Of a stretch of 64,000 bases of DNA, positions 42,237 through 50,002 are shown piece after piece. The notes under the pieces were generated by a model, which saw nothing but the letters and a program-made list of their open reading frames with translations, was not told the origin of the DNA and made no database searches. The stretch spans positions 25,822-89,821 of the forward strand of contig JAHEAX010000007.1 of NCBI GenBank assembly GCA_024642525.1, given 5' to 3'. Made by a program: the position numbers and the translations under genes. This DNA comes from Erythrobacteraceae bacterium (lineage in GTDB: Bacteria > Pseudomonadota > Alphaproteobacteria > Sphingomonadales > Sphingomonadaceae). Numbering within the stretch: position 1 is the stretch's first letter; each line of letters begins with the position of its first letter.

Positions 42237-44615
42237 ATGACCGCACCGCTGATTCTGGATCTTTCGGAAGTGACCCGTGAAGATGTGGCGAGCGTCGGGG
42301 GCAAGAATGCCTCGCTGGGCGAGCTGTTGGGGGCATTGGTGCCGCAGGGTATCGCCGTGCCGCCCGGCTTTGCCACCACCGCCGATGCCTTTCGGGCCTA
42401 TGTGACGCATAACCGGCTGCAAGACATGATTTCTGCCGAACTCGCCAACCAGCACGGCGGCAGAACGTCTCTGGCAAAGGCAGGCAGCGCCATCCGCAAG
42501 GCAATCGTTGCAGGGGAATTTCCGGCCGAACTGGAAGAGGTCATTCGCCATGCCTACCGGACATTGGCCAGTGATGCAGGCGATGCGGATCTGGCTGTGG
42601 CGGTCCGTTCCAGCGCCACTGCCGAAGATTTGCCCGAAGCCAGCTTTGCCGGGCAGCAGGAAACCTTCCTCAACATTCGCGGTGAAGATGCGTTGCTGTC
42701 CGCCTGCAAACGATGCTTCGCCTCGCTCTATACCGACCGCGCAATCGCTTACCGCGCTGCCCACGGTTTTGCTGACAGGGCAATTGCCCTTTCCATTGGC
42801 GTACAGCGGATGGTGCGGGCCGATCTCGCCTGTTCAGGGGTGATGTTCTCGATCGACACTGAAAGCGGCTTTCCCGATGTTGTGTTGATCGACGGGGCAT
42901 GGGGGCTGGGGGAAAATGTCGTGCAGGGCGCGGTTGATCCTGATGCGTGGCAGGTCTTCAAGCCGTTGCTCGGCAATGTGGCGCTTTGCCCGATTATCGC
43001 AAAGCAGCGCGGGGCCAAGGCGGTGAAGATGGTCTATTCAGACGGGGACGGCCAGACGACGGCCAATGTCACGACCATGCCTGACGAACAGGCGCAATTT
43101 GTACTAAGCGATGCCGAGATTCTCCGGCTTGCGCGCTGGGCGGTGCTGATCGAACAGCATTATGGCTGCCCGATGGATGTCGAATGGGCCAAGGATGGGC
43201 CTGATGGCGGGCTGTTCATCGTGCAAGCGCGCCCCGAAACAGTGCAATCACAGGCGGGGCGCGGAACACTGCGGTCCTTTTCCCTCGCCAGAAAGGGAAC
43301 GCCGCTGGTGACGGGGCTGGCCATTGGCGATGCAGCAGCAAGTGGTCCGGTCTGCCGCATCGAAAGTGTGGCCGACATTGCCGATTTCGTGGACGGTTCG
43401 GTGCTGGTCACTTCTACTACCGACCCTGACTGGGTGCCGATCATGCAGCGCGCGGCTGCCATTGTGACAGACCATGGTGGCCGCACTTCCCATGCCGCCA
43501 TTGTCAGCCGCGAATTCGGCCTTCCCGCCATTGTCGGGACAGGCGCGGCCACCCGGTTGCTCAAGGCAGGGCAGGTGGTGACGGTGAGCTGCGCGGAAGG
43601 TGACAAGGGCACCGTTTACGATGGCGCGGCGGACATTACTGCCGAAACCATCGACCTTTCAGGCCTGCCGCAGACCTCCACCAAAGTGATGCTTAACCTT
43701 GCCGACCCTGCAGCAGCTTCGCGCTGGTGGCAGTTGCCGGCAGATGGTGTCGGGCTGACCAGAATGGAATTTGTCGTCGCCCGCGCCATAAGGGTGCATC
43801 CGATGGCGCTGGTGCATTTTGACGATCTTGCGGAAGGCCCGGACAAGACAGAAATCGCCCGGCTGACGCAAGATTATGCCGACAAGGGCGAATATTTCAT
43901 CGAGCAGCTTTCGCGCAATCTCTCCCGAATTGCCGCGGTGCATTTCCCCCGCACCGTGATCGTGCGGATGAGCGATTTCAAAACCAATGAATATGCAGGC
44001 CTTCTGGGCGGCGCATCGTTTGAGCCTGTGGAAGAAAACCCGATGATCGGGTTCAGGGGCGCGTCACGCTATTATTCGCCGCGATACCAGGCGGGATTTG
44101 CTCTTGAATGCCGCGCGATCAACCGGCTGCGCGAACAGCTGGGCTTTACCAATGTGGCCGTGATGATCCCTTTTTGCCGAACCCTGCCAGAAGCCGAACA
44201 GGTGCTGGCGGTGATGGCCGAAGAAGGGCTGGTACGCGGCGAAAACGGCCTCGAAATCTACGTGATGTGCGAAATTCCCGCCAATGTCGTTCTGGCCGGC
44301 GAATTTGCCAGGCTGTTTGACGGTTTTTCCATCGGCAGCAATGATCTGACCCAGCTGACGCTCGGAATTGACCGCGATTCCGAATTGCTCGCCAGCCAGT
44401 TCGACGAACGCGACCCCGCGGTTGAATGGATGATCCGCCATGTCATCGAAGAAGCGCACCGGCATGGCACCAAGGTTGGGTTATGCGGGCAGGCACCCAG
44501 CGACCATCCCGAATTTGCGGCATTTCTGGTGGAATGCGGGATCGATTCCATCTCGGTCACGCCGGACAGTTTCGTGGCGGTTAAGCGCCATGTCGCGCAG
44601 GCAGAGGAGCGCTAG
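42237..44615 (+). CDS. ppsA: Phosphoenolpyruvate synthase
   Basis: 792-aa enzyme that makes PEP from pyruvate and ATP, releasing AMP and phosphate. N-terminal ATP-grasp domain with VGGKNASLGELLG, AVRSSATAEDLPEASFAGQQ and a C-terminal QARPETVQS. Central phosphohistidine domain: DHGGRTSHAAIVSREFGLPAIVG with the catalytic His. C-terminal TIM barrel: VIVRMSDFKTNEYAGL, MCEIPANV, GSNDLTQLTLGIDRDS and GLCGQAPSDHP with the catalytic Cys. The start at 42237 is preceded by AGAAAACCA and lacks a strong ribosome binding site. Its stop overlaps that of the convergent 206-aa gene. In anoxia clusters PpsA runs with fermentative pyruvate enzymes. Confidence 0.95.
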   Translation: MTAPLILDLSEVTREDVASVGGKNASLGELLGALVPQGIAVPPGFATTADAFRAYVTHNRLQDMISAELANQHGGRTSLAKAGSAIRKAIVAGEFPAELEEVIRHAYRTLASDAGDADLAVAVRSSATAEDLPEASFAGQQETFLNIRGEDALLSACKRCFASLYTDRAIAYRAAHGFADRAIALSIGVQRMVRADLACSGVMFSIDTESGFPDVVLIDGAWGLGENVVQGAVDPDAWQVFKPLLGNVALCPIIAKQRGAKAVKMVYSDGDGQTTANVTTMPDEQAQFVLSDAEILRLARWAVLIEQHYGCPMDVEWAKDGPDGGLFIVQARPETVQSQAGRGTLRSFSLARKGTPLVTGLAIGDAAASGPVCRIESVADIADFVDGSVLVTSTTDPDWVPIMQRAAAIVTDHGGRTSHAAIVSREFGLPAIVGTGAATRLLKAGQVVTVSCAEGDKGTVYDGAADITAETIDLSGLPQTSTKVMLNLADPAAASRWWQLPADGVGLTRMEFVVARAIRVHPMALVHFDDLAEGPDKTEIARLTQDYADKGEYFIEQLSRNLSRIAAVHFPRTVIVRMSDFKTNEYAGLLGGASFEPVEENPMIGFRGASRYYSPRYQAGFALECRAINRLREQLGFTNVAVMIPFCRTLPEAEQVLAVMAEEGLVRGENGLEIYVMCEIPANVVLAGEFARLFDGFSIGSNDLTQLTLGIDRDSELLASQFDERDPAVEWMIRHVIEEAHRHGTKVGLCGQAPSDHPEFAAFLVECGIDSISVTPDSFVAVKRHVAQAEER

Positions 44616-45232
44616 TGAGCGGCTGCGCCGGTATCCTGCTGCTGCGCGGTATCCTCACGCAAGGCAGCGCGAAACTCCATCAGGCGCGCGCGGTATCCTT
44701 CGGCATCGCCAAACTCCAGGAACCTGTAATACCGTTGGTGCGGGTCGCTGATGTGGAAGGCGTGCTTGATCGGGCACCAATATTGTTCCGTCCGGCTGGC
44801 GATTTCGCGGGCATAGCCGATGACCCCATTGGCATAGCTGCAATAGGCGCAATTGAAAGTTTCGATCCAGTTCAGATAGGACAGCTGCTTGCGGTCAAAC
44901 CGGATATAATCCGACCGGTTCACGCGCGGAATGCCATAGGCGCGAAAGCAGATGGCCTGATAAAACCCCACCCACATATCCAGCAGCACAAACGGAATGA
45001 TCATCGAATAGATGACCGGCGTGGTCAGTATGTGCGGGGCCTGCGAATTGGCGAAAAAGCGCGTGGTTTTCATGCGCAATGCCTGATGCTGTTCCACGAT
45101 GCCGCTTTCGAAACGAACCAGCCCTTCCTTGAGACGCCAGCCCAATATCTTGCGCTTTGCCTCGATTTCGCGGTCCAGTTCTGCCTGCAGCCGGATAATT
45201 TCGTCGGCCAGCTCCTCCATCCGTCCAGTCAT
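44612..45232 (-). CDS. Conserved Cys-motif membrane-associated protein, uncharacterised
   Basis: 206 aa from Met-45232 (GTG-45247 is possible). A charged coiled-coil N-terminus (about 1-45) is followed by a hydrophobic region (about 70-92, VIYSMIIPFVLLDMWVGFYQAIC). The distinctive C-terminal part has DYIRFDRKQLSYLNWIETFNC, then CAYCSYANG and EIASRTEQYWCPIKHAF. The Cys pattern (C-x2-C plus distal CP) with a conserved His suggests metal or redox chemistry. I believe it is a conserved proteobacterial family without an assigned function. It converges with ppsA, and a CGTA-like box (TGCGTAG) lies upstream. Confidence 0.7.
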   Translation of the reverse strand: MTGRMEELADEIIRLQAELDREIEAKRKILGWRLKEGLVRFESGIVEQHQALRMKTTRFFANSQAPHILTTPVIYSMIIPFVLLDMWVGFYQAICFRAYGIPRVNRSDYIRFDRKQLSYLNWIETFNCAYCSYANGVIGYAREIASRTEQYWCPIKHAFHISDPHQRYYRFLEFGDAEGYRARLMEFRAALREDTAQQQDTGAAAH

Positions 45233-45307
45233 CGCAGCTTCCCCCACTCGATTGAAAATCCCCTCAGGCGAACAGCATCTGCCTATCTGGCGCCATTTCG
45301 ATAAGGA

Positions 45308-45323
45308 TATCTACGCATTCCGG
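45308..45323 (-). promoter_or_regulatory. CGTA-like box upstream of the Cys-motif gene
   Basis: On the minus strand it reads CGGAATGCGTAGATAT, 76-91 bp before Met-45232, same direction. The base after CGTA is G instead of A/T. Confidence 0.4.
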
Positions 45324-45353
45324 CGCGCGCGGCCAATCCGATAGGCAGGCACC

Positions 45354-46361
45354 ATGCCCGATATTCCGAAACAAGCCACGATGCGCGCCATGCAGCTGGA
45401 CCGTGCCGGAATGCCGCTGCGCATGGTGGAGCGGGCATTGCCAGCGCCAGGGCCGGTTGAACTGCTGCTCGAAATATCGGCTTGCGGTATCTGCCGGACC
45501 GATCTGCACGTGGTGGATGGCGATATTTCGGGGAAGCTGCCGATTGTGCCGGGGCATGAAATCGTGGGCAGAATTGTCGCGCTTGGCGACGGGGCTAGTG
45601 GATTTGAGCTGGGCCAGCGGGTCGGTGTGCCATGGCTCGGCCATACTTGCGGCGTGTGCCGCTATTGCCGCGAAGATGCAGAAAACCTGTGCGATGATCC
45701 GCAGTTTACAGGCTTCACCCGTGATGGCGGCTTTGCCAGCCATGTCGTGGCCGATGCGCGATACTGCTTCGCCATTCCGGGCAAGTTTGCCGATGCAGAG
45801 GCCGCGCCGCTGCTCTGTGCAGGCCTGATTGGCTATCGCGCATTGCGAATGGCGGGCGATGCGCAGAAAATCGCCTTCTACGGATTTGGCGCAGCGGCGC
45901 ATATTCTTGCGCAAATCGCGGTGTGGCAGGGCCGCGAGATTTACGCCTTCACCAGTCCGGGCGATGATGCGGCGCAGGCTTTTGCACGATCGCTAGGCTG
46001 CTGCTGGGCGGGCGGGTCAGACCAAGCCCCTCCTGCCGAACTTGATGCAGCGATCATTTTTGCACCGGTTGGCTCTCTTGTGCCTGTGGCCCTCAGGGCC
46101 ATTCACAAGGGCGGGAAGGTCATCTGCGCAGGCATCCACATGAGCGATATTCCAACCTTTCCCTACAAGGACTTGTGGGGCGAACGGCTGGTGCGTTCAG
46201 TCGCCAACCTTACCCGCCGCGATGGCGAGGAATTTTTTGAACTGGCAGCATCCGCGCCGATTGAAATCGCTGTCCGCACATTCCCGCTCGAACAGGCGGA
46301 TGAAGCGCTAAGCCTGCTGCGCGGCGGCGCTATTCAGGGGGCGGCCGTGCTGCTGCCTTGA
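45354..46361 (+). CDS. Zinc-dependent alcohol dehydrogenase
   Basis: 335-aa medium-chain dehydrogenase. Catalytic zinc ligands occur in CGICRTDLHVVDGD and GHEIVGR; the structural zinc loop is HTCGVCRYCREDAENLCDD with four Cys. The cofactor domain carries FYGFGAAAHILAQI, a Gly-x-Gly-x2-Ala variant of the usual GxGxxG. It oxidises or reduces a simple alcohol/aldehyde with NAD(H), for example ethanol/acetaldehyde as a fermentative electron sink. Its neighbours, PEP synthase and the stress operon, fit that use. No clear CGTA box precedes it; weak CCCCTC and CCTAT matches at 45255-45285 are not called. Confidence 0.9.
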   Translation: MPDIPKQATMRAMQLDRAGMPLRMVERALPAPGPVELLLEISACGICRTDLHVVDGDISGKLPIVPGHEIVGRIVALGDGASGFELGQRVGVPWLGHTCGVCRYCREDAENLCDDPQFTGFTRDGGFASHVVADARYCFAIPGKFADAEAAPLLCAGLIGYRALRMAGDAQKIAFYGFGAAAHILAQIAVWQGREIYAFTSPGDDAAQAFARSLGCCWAGGSDQAPPAELDAAIIFAPVGSLVPVALRAIHKGGKVICAGIHMSDIPTFPYKDLWGERLVRSVANLTRRDGEEFFELAASAPIEIAVRTFPLEQADEALSLLRGGAIQGAAVLLP

Positions 46362-46378
46362 TACCGCTTTTTCGTCCG

Positions 46379-47053
46379 TCAGGCTGATTTCTGCCCTGCG
46401 TTCAGGCGGGCCCTGGCCAAAAGATCAATCACTTCGCTGTCACTTGTCTGCCCGAAATCGGCGTAATGCGCGCCCACGGCATAGAACGGATCGGGAATGG
46501 CGAGGCACACCACCTCGTTACACAATGGCCGCAGCCGCACCAGCGTGTCGCGCGGTGCGACAGGAACAGCCAGAACGATGCTGGCAGGTTCTGCCCTGGA
46601 TAGTGCCTTCAGCGCAGCTTCCACCGTATTGCCGGTGGCAATCCCGTCGTCCACCACCACGGCTGTCCGCCCGCGAACGGAAACTGGGCGGCCTGTGCGG
46701 TAGGTCGCGCGGCGGCGCTCTATTTCTGCCAGTTCGCTTGCCACTTCGCCTTCGATATAGGCGTCGCTTGCGCCCACCATACTGGCGGCGGCATGGTCCA
46801 GCACCACTTGCGGGGATGCGCCGTCAACAATGGCGCCAATTCCATATTCCTTGTGCCCCGGCGCACCGATCTTGCGTACCATGATGATGTCGAGCGGGGC
46901 GCGGAGTGCCTTTGCCACTTCATAGCCCACCGGCACACCGCCGCGTGGCAGCGCCAGTATGACAGGGTCGGACAAGGCCATGGTGCCGAGCACTTCGGCC
47001 AGTGCGCGGCCCGCTTCGACACGGTCTGCAAACTGGTGATAGCGGGGGCTCAT
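46379..47053 (-). CDS. Phosphoribosyltransferase domain protein
   Basis: 224-aa type I phosphoribosyltransferase fold. The PRPP loop is VVVDDGIATGNTVEAALKAL (about 131-150). ALPRGGVPVGYEVAKAL, DIIMVRKIGAPGHKEYGIGAI and VCLAIPDPFYAVGAHYADF are shared by the stress-associated PRTase group that accompanies dienelactone hydrolases. It is not a standard purine or pyrimidine salvage enzyme, and the substrate is unknown. Its start overlaps the hydrolase stop by 4 bp, making it last in a three-gene operon. Confidence 0.9.
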   Translation of the reverse strand: MSPRYHQFADRVEAGRALAEVLGTMALSDPVILALPRGGVPVGYEVAKALRAPLDIIMVRKIGAPGHKEYGIGAIVDGASPQVVLDHAAASMVGASDAYIEGEVASELAEIERRRATYRTGRPVSVRGRTAVVVDDGIATGNTVEAALKALSRAEPASIVLAVPVAPRDTLVRLRPLCNEVVCLAIPDPFYAVGAHYADFGQTSDSEVIDLLARARLNAGQKSA

Positions 47054-47703
47054 CTGTCTACCTTCGCAAAATTGCGAAACCAGTCAGCCGCCAGATCCAC
47101 AACCTGCTCCAGCGTGCCGGGTTCTTCAAACAGGTGGCTTGCGCCCGGCACGATGACCAGTTCGTGGGTGCAGGCAAGGGCGCTGGCAGCAGCTTGGTTG
47201 AGATTGATGACAGGGCCATCCAGCCCGCCGACGATCAGCAGCGTGGGGGCAAGAACCGATGCCAGCGCAGCTTCGCCAGCAAGATCAGGGCGGCCCCCGC
47301 GCGATACTACGGCAGTAATCCTGTCATCACCTGCTGCTGCGCGAAGTGCAGCCCCTGCGCCGGTGCTCGCGCCGAAATAGGCCGGATGCAGGCTGGCCGT
47401 TTGCGGATAGGTCGCAGCCCAGTCTGCCGCTTGCACCAGCCGCGAGGCAAGCAGGCCAATATCAAAGACATTGCGCCGGTCCTGTTCTTCCTCCGGCGAC
47501 AGCAGGTCGAGCAGCAATGTCGCAAAGCCTGCATCGCGCAGGCGGCGGGCGACGTAATTGTTGCGCGGGCTCAACCGGCCACTGCCACTGCCATGGGCAA
47601 AAATGACGAGGCCAAGCGCGTCCGCAGGCACGCCCAGTAATGCCGACAATTGCGGGTTGCTGCCAATCCGGACTTCGCAGCAATCAGCTATGATCTGGTC
47701 CAT
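47050..47703 (-). CDS. Dienelactone hydrolase-like alpha/beta hydrolase
   Basis: 217 aa from Met-47703; earlier in-frame Met codons overlap the upstream gene. The alpha/beta hydrolase triad is visible: Ser in YFGASTGAGAAL, Asp in VGGLDGPV and His in VPGASHLFEEPG. GLVIFAHGSGSGRLSPRN forms the oxyanion-hole strand. The substrate is unknown. It is encoded between an erythromycin esterase-family gene (13-bp gap) and a phosphoribosyltransferase (4-bp overlap), a set of three often seen together. Cotranscription is very likely. Confidence 0.88.
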   Translation of the reverse strand: MDQIIADCCEVRIGSNPQLSALLGVPADALGLVIFAHGSGSGRLSPRNNYVARRLRDAGFATLLLDLLSPEEEQDRRNVFDIGLLASRLVQAADWAATYPQTASLHPAYFGASTGAGAALRAAAGDDRITAVVSRGGRPDLAGEAALASVLAPTLLIVGGLDGPVINLNQAAASALACTHELVIVPGASHLFEEPGTLEQVVDLAADWFRNFAKVDR

Positions 47704-47716
47704 TCTCATCGGCCGA

Positions 47717-49042
47717 TCACAATCCGAAAGGCCAGATGTCGGGCGCGCCATGCGGTTTTTCCGGCCCGATGGGCGTCACCGCGCGGCTTTCCTCGAACCA
47801 GACGTAAGCGTCGAATTGCTGGCCCAGAACGGCTTCGAAATAATGGCTGAGATATTCGCTCTGGGGCCGGTAGACAACGCCCACGGCACGTTCCAGCAAG
47901 GTCTGGCCAAGGGCTTCTGCCAAGTCCCTTTGCGCGCCGCGCCGCCAGTCGACCATGCACCGCGTCAGCCCGATACGGCGGAACGCCGCTTCCCAGCTAT
48001 CATCCCGTGCGGGGCGCAATTGCATCACATCCATCGCGCCGCCCCAGTCGGATGCCGCAGCGACAGTGCCCCTGTCGGTACCAAAGCCGATCAGCACTGC
48101 ATCGTCGCCATAAGCTGTGCGGACAAGTTCACCGATGTTAAATTCGCCGCGCCATCCCATCGCCGTGGCAGATGCATTGCCGACATGGGAGTTATGCGCC
48201 CAGATTATTGCGCGGGCATCTGCCTGGTGGGCCATCAGTGATTGCAGCGTTTCAAACATATGCCTGTCGCGCAAATTCCAGCTTTCGGCAGCGCCGCGGT
48301 AGATGGACCGGTAATATTGCTCAGCCGCGCGCACGATCCTGGCGTTGCGTTCTGCATCAAAGAAATCTTCGCCGTCCTGCGCAATCCACTCCATCCGGTG
48401 GTCCAGCAATTCGCGTAATTGGGCGACAACGGCATCCTCGCAATCGGCCAACTGCCCGCGTTCTGCGGCATGGCCATAATGTTGCGGTTCGTCCTGCCAC
48501 GGTGTCAGGCATCCGTATCGTTGGCGCGCCCGCCTCGCGGCCTGGGGGTCATGCCGGTCGAGATAGTCGGTCACGGCATGGATGGATTCGCCCAGGCTAT
48601 AGACATCCAGCCCGCGCAGGCTGACGCGGCGGTCTTCGGGCAAGCCGGCATTATGGTTGCGCAGCCAGTCGATGAAAGTGAGCATTTCCTGGTTTCGCCA
48701 CATCCAGGTGGGAAAACGGGCAAATGGCTCGCCCCTGCGGGGGCGCGGGCCATTGTGGCGCACGTAATCATCCAGCCGCGCGATATCCGGCCAGTCACCT
48801 TCGACAGCGATGATGGTGAAGCCGTGCCGTTCGACAAGATTGCGCGAGATGTCGGCTCTGGCGGCATAGAATTCATGGGTGCCGTGGGTTGCCTCCCCCA
48901 GCAGCACGACCCGCGCATCGCCGAACCGCTCGAACGCTTCGCCAAAGCCGGGATGATCGGGACTGGGGATTTCCTCTGCATGGGCGCGCAGACGCGCCGC
49001 AATGTCGATTTTTCCAGCAAGGGACGGGGTATGCACCGTCAT
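47717..49042 (-). CDS. Erythromycin esterase family protein
   Basis: 441 aa from Met-49042; the open frame to 49189 runs across the CGTA box and is unlikely to be coding. EreA/B-like signatures are VVLLGEATHGTHEFYAARADI (metal/catalytic His and Glu), GFTIIAVEGDWPDIARL, WRNQEMLTFIDWLR, IIWAHNSHVGNAS and a closing QFDAYVWFEESRAV. Most members are not macrolide-resistance enzymes, and this chromosomal stress context argues for another ester or phospho-substrate. It is the first gene of an operon with the hydrolase and PRTase, with a CGTA box 81-97 bp upstream. Confidence 0.88.
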   Translation of the reverse strand: MTVHTPSLAGKIDIAARLRAHAEEIPSPDHPGFGEAFERFGDARVVLLGEATHGTHEFYAARADISRNLVERHGFTIIAVEGDWPDIARLDDYVRHNGPRPRRGEPFARFPTWMWRNQEMLTFIDWLRNHNAGLPEDRRVSLRGLDVYSLGESIHAVTDYLDRHDPQAARRARQRYGCLTPWQDEPQHYGHAAERGQLADCEDAVVAQLRELLDHRMEWIAQDGEDFFDAERNARIVRAAEQYYRSIYRGAAESWNLRDRHMFETLQSLMAHQADARAIIWAHNSHVGNASATAMGWRGEFNIGELVRTAYGDDAVLIGFGTDRGTVAAASDWGGAMDVMQLRPARDDSWEAAFRRIGLTRCMVDWRRGAQRDLAEALGQTLLERAVGVVYRPQSEYLSHYFEAVLGQQFDAYVWFEESRAVTPIGPEKPHGAPDIWPFGL

Positions 49043-49122
49043 GCCAACTGCGCCTTTCCTTATGCAGGCCAGCACCGCCAATTGGTGTCTGGCACAGGCA
49101 GGATGCAGAAGGTCGCTGCGGC

Positions 49123-49139
49123 GGGCTATACGTAAATTT
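49123..49139 (-). promoter_or_regulatory. CGTA box f upstream of the esterase operon
   Basis: On the minus strand it reads AAATTTACGTATAGCCC, 81-97 bp before Met-49042, same direction. TTTACGTAT is identical to box a2. Confidence 0.6.
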
Positions 49140-49230
49140 CCGCCCCCGAAGCGGCCGGGAAGGGGGCAGGTCAGGGACTCTACATACATCCCAGCTGGCT
49201 GATTATGCCTAGCGTGCGAATCGTCTGAAG

Positions 49231-49605
49231 ATGAAGGATGACCAGATGCTCCACGCCCTCATTATCGAACAGAATGCGGTTGTCGGCTGCGAATTGTCCA
49301 AACGCCTGGTCGACCTCGGCTTCGATTCCATCGATCATGCATGGACCGAAGATGGCGCTGTAGATATCGCTGCAAGGCATCCGCCTGATCTGGTGCTGGT
49401 GGGGGATGCGGTGGAAACAGGTGACGGCATCTCTGCCGCACGCCGCATTTGCGAACAACGGGATGTGCCCGTGCTTCTGGTCACAGCGGATTCGCTCAGG
49501 GCCAGGAAGCGCCTGGCCGAAGGTGCAATCCTTCAGGGGCCTTTCGTGCTGAGCAAATTGCCCGAAGCGATTTCTCTCGCGCGGAGGCCTGCACAGGCCG
49601 CCTGA
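49231..49605 (+). CDS. Single-domain receiver protein, degenerate
   Basis: 124 aa (119 if it starts at Met-49246, which has a better-spaced AAGGA). The fold is a CheY-like receiver with no output domain. LHALIIEQNAVVGCELSKRL replaces the usual acidic pair by Glu-Gln. The acceptor region is DLVLVGDAVETGDG, so the Asp lies one residue later than expected. VPVLLVTADSL and the Lys in FVLSKLPEAI are retained. Phosphorylation is therefore doubtful. It is divergent from the esterase operon, and a link to the FixL-like kinase is only possible, not shown. Confidence 0.75.
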   Translation: MKDDQMLHALIIEQNAVVGCELSKRLVDLGFDSIDHAWTEDGAVDIAARHPPDLVLVGDAVETGDGISAARRICEQRDVPVLLVTADSLRARKRLAEGAILQGPFVLSKLPEAISLARRPAQAA

Positions 49606-49646
49606 ACGGCGTATTCCGACCCGGTCGGCTCAATAAAAAAGGGATG

Positions 49647-49736
49647 TGGCGGAGACGGAGGGATTCGAACCCTCGATAGGATTACTCCTATGGTTCCTTA
49701 GCAGGGAACTGGTTTCAGCCACTCACCCACGTCTCC
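49647..49736 (-). tRNA. tRNA-Ser (anticodon GCT)
   Basis: 90-nt tRNA with long variable arm and encoded CCA. The acceptor GGAGACG pairs with CGTCTCC, the anticodon stem GTTCC/GGAAC holds the loop CTGCTAA with anticodon GCT, and the variable arm stem is ATAGGA/TCCTAT-like. The T-arm carries GGTTCGAATCC. A T6 run directly follows the 3' end. Confidence 0.96.
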
Positions 49737-50002
49737 GAACACTTACGGCTGTGGGGCGGGCCTATAACGAGGCGATTTACTGGCGGCAAGCCATGCTGAA
49801 CCAAACCTGCGAAATTAAGCATTTGCCCTTGTGATCTGCGGCTTTCCCACAGACAGGCGAATTTATCGGACGCCGCAAGGGAACCCGAATATCGGACTCG
49901 CTTCACCGTAAATTGGATTCGGTTCGTCGCCGGTTCATTGCTGCTTAAGCGGCAAAGGCTTCTGATTGCCTCTGACACGTCCGCTCTGGACCTGGAGGGA
50001 TT

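Noticed and set aside
45255..45285. CCCCTC and CCTAT words before the alcohol dehydrogenase
   Set aside because: Neither fits the box well in core and position.
47558..48241. Plus-strand open frame opposite the esterase gene
   Set aside because: Shadow of the conserved minus-strand genes; no ribosome binding site or recognisable domain.
22109..49139. FNR/FixK-type sites (TTGAT-N4-ATCAA) before island genes
   Set aside because: None was recognised in the upstream regions inspected, so control by an FNR-type regulator is not claimed.
49904..49915. CACCGTAAATTG about 95 bp before eipA
   Set aside because: It resembles the CGTA boxes, but eipA is outside the island. Other CGTA(A/T) words occur by chance upstream of unrelated genes (near 5327, 8990 and 56741), so it is noted as background or a possible extension only.
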